Assembly: GCA_016871655.1 (NCBI GenBank)
Contig: VHCR01000111.1
Coordinates: forward strand, 1 to 5,431
Source of the DNA: Verrucomicrobiota bacterium
GTDB taxonomy: Bacteria > Verrucomicrobiota > Verrucomicrobiia > Chthoniobacterales > UBA6821
Direction of reading: 5' to 3'
DNA: 5,431 nt
The stretch's first letter is position 1. Every line of letters begins with the position of its first letter. Shown in pieces: positions 1 through 5,431 of the stretch. The position numbers and the translations under genes were made by a program. The notes under the pieces were generated by a model that saw only the letters and a program-made list of their open reading frames with translations, ran no database searches and was not told the DNA's origin.

Positions 1-109
1 TCCTGCGTATAATTTTCCTAAAATTCATCCGTCATTGGTATAACGTGAGATCTGAGAACGCAGTTCTAAGGAAAAAGAGCAAGCTTATCGCGTGCCCTTT
101 TCAATTTAA

Positions 110-262
110 TACACTATAGTTAAAGTTAATCCTGATGTGATCGCTCAGGAACAGTTTGGTAGTTGGAATGATCCAGCCGCCATTTGCAAGGCCGCTCAGC
201 GCGCCGATGAAATCAGAGAAGAATGTTTGGAAAAAGTGACTGGCACTCCGCTTTTCTACGCC
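110..262 (+). pseudogene. Possible truncated coding remnant, family not recognised
   Basis: This stretch has a protein-like reading frame: it is open from a stop codon at 107-109 and includes residues such as VNPDVIAQEQFGSWNDP and then AAQRADEIREECLEKVTGTP. The only nearby start is a GTG at 137, with no ribosome binding site. The frame has no stop of its own before it enters the antisense of the convergent transpeptidase gene at 263, after which its translation is just a shadow. Upstream, a different frame is open from position 3 to a stop at 117-119 and ends in PFQFNT, so a frameshift near 108-118 could join the two pieces. I infer either decayed 3'-gene debris or a chance open frame. I do not recognise the family. 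Confidence is low because it rests only on how protein-like the sequence looks. Confidence 0.25.
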
Positions 263-805
263 CTACATCCTAACAATCTTCCTCAAACTCTCGTTCGTAA
301 TTTCAACTCTCGTTCCCTTCCCAACCCGGTCATAAAGCTGGGCAACATCAACAGAACTCATCCGAATACAACCATAGCTCTTCGGTTTGCCAAGATTTTT
401 TTCTTCGGGTGTTCCATGAATGTAGATATAGCGGGCGTAAGCATTTTTATTTTGAGGCTCCTTGCCCTTCAACCAGAGAATGCGGGTGACAATCGGATCT
501 CGACCAGGAGCATTGGGACGCAAGACTTCACCTGTTGGTTTTCGATCTTTAAAAACGGCTCCTAATGGAAGTTGGTCTCCTATTTTTTGACAAACAAACA
601 ACTCGCCAGTCGGCGTTGCGTAACTTCCAAAGCGATCTCCAATTCCATATTTAGAAGTAGAAATGCGATAAGTAGCTACCGGCTTCTCATCTTCCAGGAG
701 CAACATTTTTTGATCCTTTGTGCTAATCATCAGTTCATGATGGGTGTCACCATGAGCACAGCCAGTGAGGAAGAGTAGAATTAAAAAAATGACAGCAACA
801 GGCAT
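263..805 (-). CDS. L,D-transpeptidase (YkuD domain) lipoprotein
   Basis: Predicted periplasmic L,D-transpeptidase of the YkuD/ErfK family. Such enzymes use a catalytic cysteine to form 3-3 peptidoglycan cross-links or to attach proteins to the wall. From the ATG at 805 it is 180 residues. A hydrophobic segment (residues 2-14) ends in a lipobox LTGC with Cys16, so the mature protein should be a lipid-anchored lipoprotein. The YkuD core follows, with a conserved FGSYATPTGEL stretch near residues 59-69 and the catalytic signature near 130-149: His130-Gly, then Gly139, Ser143, Gly145, catalytic Cys146 and Arg148. All key residues are present. The N-region after ATG 805 has no positive charge. A TTG start at 841 would add MRNQKYILYFIS, giving a better signal peptide, but part of the upstream sequence is repeat-derived. 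Neither start has a Shine-Dalgarno. The gene is single and diverges from the operon. The exact cross-linking activity is not deducible. Confidence 0.88.
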   Translation of the reverse strand: MPVAVIFLILLFLTGCAHGDTHHELMISTKDQKMLLLEDEKPVATYRISTSKYGIGDRFGSYATPTGELFVCQKIGDQLPLGAVFKDRKPTGEVLRPNAPGRDPIVTRILWLKGKEPQNKNAYARYIYIHGTPEEKNLGKPKSYGCIRMSSVDVAQLYDRVGKGTRVEITNESLRKIVRM

Positions 806-841
806 AGATATGAAATATAAAATATATTTTTGATTTCTCAA
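806..841 (-). promoter_or_regulatory. Possible sigma70-type promoter for the L,D-transpeptidase gene
   Basis: Reading leftward, TTGAGA (836-841) is followed after 16 bases by TATATT (814-819), close to the consensus -35 and -10 boxes. The -10 box ends only 8 bases before the ATG at 805, so transcription would begin at or just before the start codon and the mRNA would be nearly leaderless. This agrees with the absence of a Shine-Dalgarno. The region is very AT-rich, so a chance match is likely enough to keep confidence low. If the TTG at 841 were the true start, this would lie inside the coding region. Confidence 0.3.
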
Positions 842-851
842 ATTTCTTTTT

Positions 852-878
852 TCTTTGTGTTCTTTGCGTTCTTTATGG
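852..878. repeat. Three tandem 9-bp units in the divergent intergenic region
   Basis: Three adjacent 9-mers can be read on the plus strand: TCTTTGTGT (852-860), TCTTTGCGT (861-869) and TCTTTATGG (870-878). A T-rich, degenerate unit precedes them. On the minus strand this is the ACAAAGAACACAAAG-type sequence that, when translated in spurious ORFs, gives NHKERKEHKEK-like peptides. From general knowledge such sequences occur as dispersed intergenic repeats in many environmental bacteria, often as one arm of a larger inverted repeat. No second arm is visible here. The repeat lies between the two divergent genes, 13 bp upstream of the GNAT start, so it may affect their expression; its function is unknown. 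Confidence 0.6.
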
Positions 879-891
879 TTAATTCTTAAGC

Positions 892-1356
892 ATGTTAGAC
901 GGCTATAAAATTGAATCAGCAACGATTGATGACCTTCCTGAGTTGGCAGAGCTCCTCTATGACCTCTTCACTCAAGAGTCTGATTTTGCTCCTGACCATG
1001 CCAAGCAGATGAGAGGCTTACAGCTCATTTTAGAAGAGCCAAGCCGCGGCCGCATCTTCGTCCTCCGTCATGGACCACGCATCATCGGGATGATCAACCT
1101 CCTCATCACCATCAGTACTGCAGAAGGTGGCTTTGTCTTAATGTTAGAAGATCTTGTTATTCACAAAGATCACCGAGGCCAAGGTTACGGCGGTAAGCTT
1201 TTGGAATATGCATTGGACTATGCGCGCCAAAAACATTTCTTACGCATTACGTTGCTCACGGACTTTACGGAAAAACAAGCTCGCAAATTTTATACTCACT
1301 ACGGATTTCATGAGAGCGATATGATTCCAATGCGACTTCGTTTTAAAAATCATTAG
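892..1356 (+). CDS. GNAT-family N-acetyltransferase
   Basis: A 154-residue cytosolic protein of normal GNAT length. GNAT enzymes transfer an acetyl group from acetyl-CoA to an amine. The beta4-alpha3 motif A is clear: LEDLVIHKDHRGQGYGGKLL at about residues 85-104, with the acetyl-CoA pyrophosphate-binding R/Q-x-x-G-x-G/A signature at Q/R95-GQGYG. The C-terminal motif B-like helix-strand RKFYTHYGF is at 131-139. The N-terminal half (YKIESATIDDLPELAELL, then FTQESDF) resembles a common small GNAT subgroup of uncharacterised substrate. The ATG at 892 follows the repeat region with no useful Shine-Dalgarno (only AAG one base before the codon). It ends 7 bp before the next gene, so it is probably the first gene of the operon. 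Its substrate is unknown. An amino sugar would fit its neighbours, but that is inference only. Confidence 0.88.
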   Translation: MLDGYKIESATIDDLPELAELLYDLFTQESDFAPDHAKQMRGLQLILEEPSRGRIFVLRHGPRIIGMINLLITISTAEGGFVLMLEDLVIHKDHRGQGYGGKLLEYALDYARQKHFLRITLLTDFTEKQARKFYTHYGFHESDMIPMRLRFKNH

Positions 1357-1363
1357 ATCAACC

Positions 1364-2347
1364 GTGATCAAACGCGCTTTCCTCTTATCTTCTGGCTTGG
1401 GTACTCGCTTGCGTCCTCTGACAGAGCAAATTCCAAAGCCGCTTGTCCCGATTTTTCACAAGCCACTCCTCACCTTTGCCCTTGATCATCTCTTGGCACT
1501 TGGCATCGATCAAATCGGAATTAATGTTCGCTATCTTTGGGAATCTTTTTACAAAGAATTTCAAGTTCAGACAACACCTGAAGGAAATGAGATCGGTGTT
1601 TACGAAAAGAGTCCTCTCCATTTTTTCAAAGAAGATTCTTATCTCGACACGGGAGGTAGCATGCGAAACGCACGCTGGTTTTTAGAACAAGGAACATTTC
1701 TCATTCACAACGGCGATATCTTAACGAATATTGAACTCGAAGGGTTATTGCATCAGCATCAACAAAGTGGCGCCATCGCTACGCTTTTGCTGCGCGAGCA
1801 CGGCGGTGCACTCGATGTTTGTTTTGATGAAAAATCGAATCAAGTGATTGGCATTCGCGGCAGCTGCCATCAACCACCCCACCCTTTTTTCCTCTACTGC
1901 GGCATTTCTGTCATAGAGCCTTCTTTACTGAATTTCCTTGCTCCTGAAGGAGAAACTTCGCTTATTGATGGCCTTCTCAATGCGATAAAATCAGGCCATC
2001 GTGTTGGCGGCTTTGTGAGCCGAAGTGGTTTTTGGAGCGATATTGGAACTCCCGAATCTTATCTCAAAACGCATTTTGAAATCGCCAACGCTCCCTGGAA
2101 ATTTCATTATCCGTTGCAGGGCCCAACGGCAGTGAACTGGCCTCAGGCGCTTCACCCAACAGCAAACATCGCTTCGACTGCAAACCTAGATGGAAAGGTC
2201 ATCGCAGGCCCTCATTCTCGCATTGAGGAAAATGCAACCGTTAGCAATTCTGTACTCCTTCCTGGAGCCAACGTTCCTGCAAACTCAGAATATACTCATT
2301 CAATTATTCTTCCATCTCCTATCTCCCATCTTCCATCTTCTCTTTAG
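1364..2347 (+). CDS. Sugar-1-phosphate nucleotidyltransferase with C-terminal hexapeptide repeats
   Basis: A 327-residue NDP-sugar pyrophosphorylase: NTP + sugar-1-phosphate gives NDP-sugar + PPi. The Rossmann-like GT-A-type domain carries the nucleotide-binding signature SSGLGTRLRPLT (9-20) and PKPLVPI (25-31), then DTGGSMRNA (95-103), NGDI with the likely metal-binding Asp118 (116-119), and WSDIGTPESY with Asp226 (224-233). This arrangement matches MurU, mannose-1-phosphate guanylyltransferase and RmlA-like enzymes; the sugar cannot be read off. The tail at about 264-315 (HPTANIA, LDGKVIAGPHSRIEENATV, GANVP) is a short left-handed beta-helix, absent from the ~220-residue MurU. The final residues (SPISHLPSSL) come from a heptamer repeat and look added. 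The start is GTG at 1364, 7 bp after the GNAT stop. The kinase ATG is 2 bp after its stop, suggesting translational coupling. With the kinase next door it probably completes a kinase-to-NDP-sugar salvage pair. Confidence 0.9.
   Translation: MIKRAFLLSSGLGTRLRPLTEQIPKPLVPIFHKPLLTFALDHLLALGIDQIGINVRYLWESFYKEFQVQTTPEGNEIGVYEKSPLHFFKEDSYLDTGGSMRNARWFLEQGTFLIHNGDILTNIELEGLLHQHQQSGAIATLLLREHGGALDVCFDEKSNQVIGIRGSCHQPPHPFFLYCGISVIEPSLLNFLAPEGETSLIDGLLNAIKSGHRVGGFVSRSGFWSDIGTPESYLKTHFEIANAPWKFHYPLQGPTAVNWPQALHPTANIASTANLDGKVIAGPHSRIEENATVSNSVLLPGANVPANSEYTHSIILPSPISHLPSSL
2312..2339. repeat. Four tandem 7-bp units (CCATCTY type) at the 3' end of the nucleotidyltransferase gene
   Basis: Four consecutive heptamers can be read: CCATCTC (2312-2318), CTATCTC (2319-2325), CCATCTT (2326-2332) and CCATCTT (2333-2339). 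They sit in a pyrimidine-rich run that ends at the TAG at 2345-2347. They encode the low-complexity tail PSPISHLPSS. A 7-bp unit is not a multiple of three, so gain or loss of a copy would change the reading frame of the last residues and move the stop codon relative to the kinase ATG at 2350. The repeat also makes the region immediately before the kinase start free of purine-rich ribosome binding sequence. Units are read directly; the function is unknown. Confidence 0.7.
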
Positions 2348-2349
2348 GC

Positions 2350-3351
2350 ATGCTTTCTCCCGACCAACTTCTTCAAAAAACCGCCGAACGCCTCCCTTCA
2401 TTTCGCCATGCAACCCTGCAACCAATTTATGAAGGTGGATCTGTTACGCGCCAGTTTTATCGCGTTCAAAATGCAAAAAAAGAATCGCTGATTCTCATTC
2501 AATACAGCGCCGAGAAAGCCGAAAATCTTTACTACGCCGAGCATGCTCTCTTCTTAAAAAATAAATCAATCAACGTTCCTGAAGTTTTGGAACACGATAA
2601 AAAAGAACTACTGCTTTGGTTACAAGATCTCGGCGAACAAAATCTCTACAGCCAACATGCAACACCTTGGGAAAAACGATCGGCATTTTATCAAGCTACA
2701 TTGAAACAAGTTGCCCGCCTTCATCGCATCCCTCTCGCTGAAATCAGTACCGCTGGAATTACGCTTCAACAAGCTTTTGACAAAGAGCTCTATTTTTGGG
2801 AGCAGAATTATTTTTTAGACAATGCACTCGGTGGACTTTTTGGCATTGAGGAAAAGATCATTAAAAAATTTTCTTCGAGCGAAGCTTTTCAAAAACTAGC
2901 CACAACTTTAGCGAGCCTGCCGCGACAGCTCATCCATCGCGACTTCCAATCTCAAAATATTATTTTCTTTAAAAACGAAGCCTACTTCATCGACTTCCAA
3001 GGAATGCGAGCCGGCCTAGCCGCTTACGACTTGGCCTCTCTCCTTTACGATCCCTACGTATCGTTAACAACAGCACAGCGGAAAGAGCTGATGAATTTTT
3101 ATTTACAAGAGATGGACCAACGTAGCTTTTCCTTTGGCTATGATTTCAAAAAAGTTTTCTTCCAATGCGCTGCTCAACGTCTCATGCAAGCTCTTGGATG
3201 CTACGGCTACTTAGGCCTTCAGCATGGAAAGAAAAAATATCTGGATTACGTAGCACCAGCATTAAAAAACCTTCAAGAAGTACTACCTCAGCTTGATCCA
3301 GAAGATCGACTTGAAGAATTGGAAAAAGTTTTAGATTCTATTGCAAGATGA
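2350..3351 (+). CDS. AmgK-like sugar kinase of the aminoglycoside phosphotransferase fold (COG3178 type)
   Basis: A 333-residue cytosolic kinase of the aminoglycoside-phosphotransferase/choline-kinase fold. The N-lobe has a glycine-rich nucleotide loop, GGSVTRQFYRV (29-39), and LLLWLQDLG (87-95). The C-lobe has the catalytic HRDFQSQN (197-204; Asp199 base, Asn203 metal ligand) and the metal-binding IDFQGMRAGLAAYDLASLL (214-232; Asp215). The run YDPYV, then QRLMQALGCYGYLGLQHGKKKYLDY at about 276-300, is typical of the AmgK group, which phosphorylates the anomeric hydroxyl of MurNAc and GlcNAc. All catalytic residues are intact. Its ATG is 2 bp after the nucleotidyltransferase stop, and its stop overlaps the GlgE start by 4 bp. 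Coupled to the nucleotidyltransferase, it probably makes the sugar-1-phosphate. An alternative is a maltokinase-like role for GlgE; classical Mak/Pep2 is longer (about 450 residues), so I favour the amino-sugar role. Confidence 0.87.
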   Translation: MLSPDQLLQKTAERLPSFRHATLQPIYEGGSVTRQFYRVQNAKKESLILIQYSAEKAENLYYAEHALFLKNKSINVPEVLEHDKKELLLWLQDLGEQNLYSQHATPWEKRSAFYQATLKQVARLHRIPLAEISTAGITLQQAFDKELYFWEQNYFLDNALGGLFGIEEKIIKKFSSSEAFQKLATTLASLPRQLIHRDFQSQNIIFFKNEAYFIDFQGMRAGLAAYDLASLLYDPYVSLTTAQRKELMNFYLQEMDQRSFSFGYDFKKVFFQCAAQRLMQALGCYGYLGLQHGKKKYLDYVAPALKNLQEVLPQLDPEDRLEELEKVLDSIAR

Positions 3352-5309
3352 AGAGCCCTTTTCCTACCGTCATCATTGAAAACATCTCGCCTGCAATCAG
3401 CGATGGGAACTTTGCCATCAAGCGGATTCCAGGCCAGTCTGTTGAGGTGGAAGCGACGATTTTTAAAGAAGGCCACGATGTGATTCGCGCCATGTTGCAG
3501 TGGCGTTGCATGGGAAGTTCTGTGTGGCAAGAAACACCAATGACGTTTCTTGGAAATGATCGCTGGAGGGCCTCATTCCAAGCAGATTTAGTAGGATTTC
3601 TAGAATACACAATTGAGGCTTGGGGTGATCCTTTTGAATCGTGGCTCAGAGAAGTCACAAAAAAAATGGAAGCCAGCATCACAGAACTTCCTTTAGAAGC
3701 CTTGGAAGGAGCCGTCCTTGTTCGCGAAGCAGCTGCACGAAGCCCTCAAAAAAATGAAAGTAAAAAGTTACAACAAGCAGCTCAGCAATTAGAGCGACTA
3801 GGAGCTTCTGCTAAAAAGTTTTCACTCTCTCTATTTCAAACACTCCTCGCAGACGAAACTTTTGTATCGCTGATGAGAAAATTTCCTGATCGCTCTCTTG
3901 CGACGCAGTATGAGCCTTTGAAAAAAATTCGCGTCGATCGTCCTGCCGCTAATTTTTCAGCATGGTACGAATTTTTTCCTCGCTCTGCGGAAGGCGCAGG
4001 TGACCGTGGCTCGACATTGCGTGACTGTTTGGCTCGCATCGATGATGCCAAAGCGATGGGCTTTGATGTTATCTACTTTCCTCCGATTCATCCAATCGGC
4101 GTGACTGCCCGCAAAGGAAGAAATAATTCTTTAATTTGTGAGCCAGGCGATCCGGGTGTTCCCTATGCGATTGGAAACAAGGCTGGAGGCCACGATGCGA
4201 TCGAGCCAGCTCTTGGCACGATGAAAGATTTCGAATGGCTGATGAAAGAAATCAAAAAGCGAGACATGGAACTCGCGCTTGACTTCGCTCTCAACTGCTC
4301 GCCTGATCATCCTTACGTCAAAGAGCATCCCGAATGGTTTTTCCATCGGCCCGATGGCTCAATCAAGTACGCAGAGAATCCTCCCAAAAAATATGAAGAT
4401 GTTTATCCTCTCAATTTTTACAATCCCGAGTGGAAACAGCTCTGGGAGGAGTTAAAAGCGATTCTTCTTTTTTGGGCAGAGCGTGGTGTCGCGATCTTTC
4501 GCGTTGATAACCCTCACACGAAGCCGGTCGCTTTTTGGGAATGGGTCATTGCTGAAGTGCACGCACAATTTCCTGAGGTGATTTTTTTAAGCGAAGCCTT
4601 CACCACACCCGCCATGATGAAGCGACTCGCGAAAGTTGGCTTCACACAAAGCTACACCTACTTCACCTGGCGCAACACGCGTGAAGAACTGGAAGAATAT
4701 TTCACCGAGTTAACGCAATCAGAGATGAAGGAATATTTCCGACCTCATCTTTTCACCAACACGCCTGACATTCTTCCTTTTTATCTTCAACAAAGTGGTC
4801 GTACTGGATTCCTTATTAGATCAGTGTTAGCGGCTACCCTCTCCTCGCTGTACGGCATCTACAGCGGTTTTGAACTCTGCGAAAATGAGGCTCTTCCTGA
4901 TCGTGAAGAGTATGCCGATTCCGAAAAATATCATTTCAAAGGTCGCGACTGGAATGCTCCAGGTAACATCAAAGCTTGGATCACACGCCTCAATGAAATT
5001 CGCAAAACTCATCCTGCTCTCCAAGCAACAACACATCTTCGCTTTTGCGCTAGCGACAATCGTTCGATTATTTGCTATCACAAATTTTCTGAAGATCACA
5101 AAGATCATCTCTTCGTAGTTGTCAACCTCGACCCTCATCATACCCAATCAGGAATGATCGAACTGCCACTGCATTACATTGGATTATCTCCAGACACAAC
5201 CTACGCGGTCGAAGACCTTCTCAATGGAAATTGTTATTCGTGGCAAGGATCTCGAAACTACGTGGAGCTTTCGCCTCACCATCCGGCTCACATTTTCCGC
5301 TTGAGATAG
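3348..5309 (+). CDS. glgE: GlgE, alpha-1,4-glucan:maltose-1-phosphate maltosyltransferase
   Basis: Transfers maltosyl units from alpha-maltose-1-phosphate to the non-reducing end of alpha-1,4-glucan, releasing phosphate (GH13_3), in the cytosol. It is 653 residues, within the usual 650-700. A beta-sandwich N-domain (about 1-100) precedes a helical insert (about 100-190), then the catalytic barrel (about 200-560) and a C-terminal beta-domain (about 570-653). Diagnostic motifs: FPPIHPIG (244-251), RKGRNN (255-260), EPGDPG (265-270), ALDFALNCSPDHPYVKEHPEW (310-330), NPPKKYEDVYPLNFY (344-358), FRVDNPHTKP (384-393; nucleophile Asp387), FLSEAF (413-418; acid/base Glu416), TNTPDILP (470-477; Asp474) and IYSGFELCEN (504-513). 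The catalytic triad is intact. The ATG overlaps the kinase stop as ATGA. TreS, maltokinase, GlgM and GlgB are not in the window. The recognition is strong because the phosphate-binding motifs are GlgE-specific and not those of a general alpha-amylase. Confidence 0.96.
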   Translation: MKSPFPTVIIENISPAISDGNFAIKRIPGQSVEVEATIFKEGHDVIRAMLQWRCMGSSVWQETPMTFLGNDRWRASFQADLVGFLEYTIEAWGDPFESWLREVTKKMEASITELPLEALEGAVLVREAAARSPQKNESKKLQQAAQQLERLGASAKKFSLSLFQTLLADETFVSLMRKFPDRSLATQYEPLKKIRVDRPAANFSAWYEFFPRSAEGAGDRGSTLRDCLARIDDAKAMGFDVIYFPPIHPIGVTARKGRNNSLICEPGDPGVPYAIGNKAGGHDAIEPALGTMKDFEWLMKEIKKRDMELALDFALNCSPDHPYVKEHPEWFFHRPDGSIKYAENPPKKYEDVYPLNFYNPEWKQLWEELKAILLFWAERGVAIFRVDNPHTKPVAFWEWVIAEVHAQFPEVIFLSEAFTTPAMMKRLAKVGFTQSYTYFTWRNTREELEEYFTELTQSEMKEYFRPHLFTNTPDILPFYLQQSGRTGFLIRSVLAATLSSLYGIYSGFELCENEALPDREEYADSEKYHFKGRDWNAPGNIKAWITRLNEIRKTHPALQATTHLRFCASDNRSIICYHKFSEDHKDHLFVVVNLDPHHTQSGMIELPLHYIGLSPDTTYAVEDLLNGNCYSWQGSRNYVELSPHHPAHIFRLR

Positions 5310-5331
5310 CCATAGTCTTTCAGACAATGGC
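5309..5331. terminator. Imperfect hairpin at the operon end, possible terminator
   Basis: GCCAT (5309-5313) and ATGGC (5327-5331) pair, followed inward by an A-A mismatch (5314, 5326) and the perfect stem GTCT (5315-5318) / AGAC (5322-5325) with a TTC loop. The stem begins at the last base of the GlgE stop codon. No T-run follows on either strand, so it does not look like a standard intrinsic terminator; it could instead stabilise the 3' end of the transcript or be chance. Confidence 0.3.
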
Positions 5332-5431
5332 CTCAACTTATACCACTTCCAATAAATAGTGAGACTATATAGGCCCTGTCCGGAAAAGGTGAATTTTTGA
5401 AAGTGGATTGTTTTGATCGTACTTTTTCTCG
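5332..5431. other. Right-hand non-coding stretch, nothing recognised
   Basis: About 100 bases after the GlgE gene with no supported gene start. A segment at about 5372-5392 (GGCCCTGTCCGGAAAAGGTGA, read from sequence in part) preceded by TATATA-like bases recalls an insertion-sequence end but has no inverted partner in the window, so I do not call it one. Confidence 0.4.

Noticed and set aside
55..67. Inverted repeat AGAAC-GCA-GTTCT near the left end
   Set aside because: Five-base stem without a following T-run on either strand and no gene clearly ending there, so no terminator or operator call.
110..565. Long plus-strand open frame extending from the remnant across the transpeptidase gene
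   Set aside because: From 263 onward it is antisense to the clearly conserved YkuD gene; the translation there has no recognisable domain, so only the part before 263 is kept as a possible remnant.
825..832. TATTTTTG matching the Bacteroidota -7 motif TAnnTTTG
   Set aside because: No -33 TTTG-like partner at the expected distance and the tract is AT-rich, so a chance match is likely.
1356..1369. Small hairpin GATCA-ACCG-TGATC over the GTG start of the nucleotidyltransferase gene
   Set aside because: Only 5 bp of stem with a 4-base loop, and GATC-rich; too weak to claim as a translational control element.
2190..2432. Out-of-frame open stretch bridging the nucleotidyltransferase and kinase genes
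   Set aside because: It lies wholly within the reading frames of two well-supported genes and shows no domain; it is an alternative-frame artefact.
5370..5392. Insertion-sequence-end-like stretch (GGCCCTGTCCGG and following bases)
   Set aside because: Resembles IS terminal repeats only in a general way; no transposase and no inverted partner in the window, so it cannot be supported.

Overview
The window carries one compact rightward gene block and, diverging from its left end, one leftward gene. The block (positions 892-5309) encodes a GNAT acetyltransferase, a sugar-nucleotide pyrophosphorylase with a C-terminal hexapeptide-repeat tail, a small-molecule kinase of the AmgK/COG3178 type, and GlgE (maltose-1-phosphate maltosyltransferase). 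The junctions are +7 bp, +2 bp and a 4-bp ATGA overlap, so the four genes look like one operon. The leftward gene (263-805) is a YkuD-type L,D-transpeptidase with a lipoprotein signal.

Organism: a Gram-negative-type bacterium with moderate, slightly AT-rich composition by eye. None of the five genes has a convincing Shine-Dalgarno sequence. The intergenic region holds a 'CTTTGTGTTCTTTGCG'-type 9-bp repeat of the sort scattered through many environmental genomes, including those of the PVC group. GlgE together with an AmgK-like kinase and a sugar nucleotidyltransferase would fit a PVC-group lineage (for example Verrucomicrobiota), but the phylum is only a guess.

Layout: 1-262 has no intact gene. 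It holds a short protein-like reading frame (110-262) with no start of its own that runs into the 3' end of the transpeptidase gene, so it may be a gene remnant. 263-805 (minus) is the L,D-transpeptidase. 806-891 is the divergent intergenic region, with the 9-bp repeat and a possible leftward promoter. 892-5309 is the operon. 5309-5331 is an imperfect hairpin at the GlgE stop codon, and the last 100 bases hold nothing I recognise.

How the genes may work together: kinase plus pyrophosphorylase is the two-step logic of anomeric sugar salvage (sugar to sugar-1-phosphate to NDP-sugar), as in the AmgK/MurU route that recycles peptidoglycan sugars. GlgE uses a different sugar-1-phosphate, alpha-maltose-1-phosphate, to extend alpha-1,4-glucan. 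Its usual partners (a TreS or Mak/Pep2 maltokinase, GlgM, GlgB) are not in the window. The most interesting open question is whether the AmgK-like kinase and the nucleotidyltransferase supply the GlgE branch, or whether two unrelated sugar-phosphate routes share one transcript.
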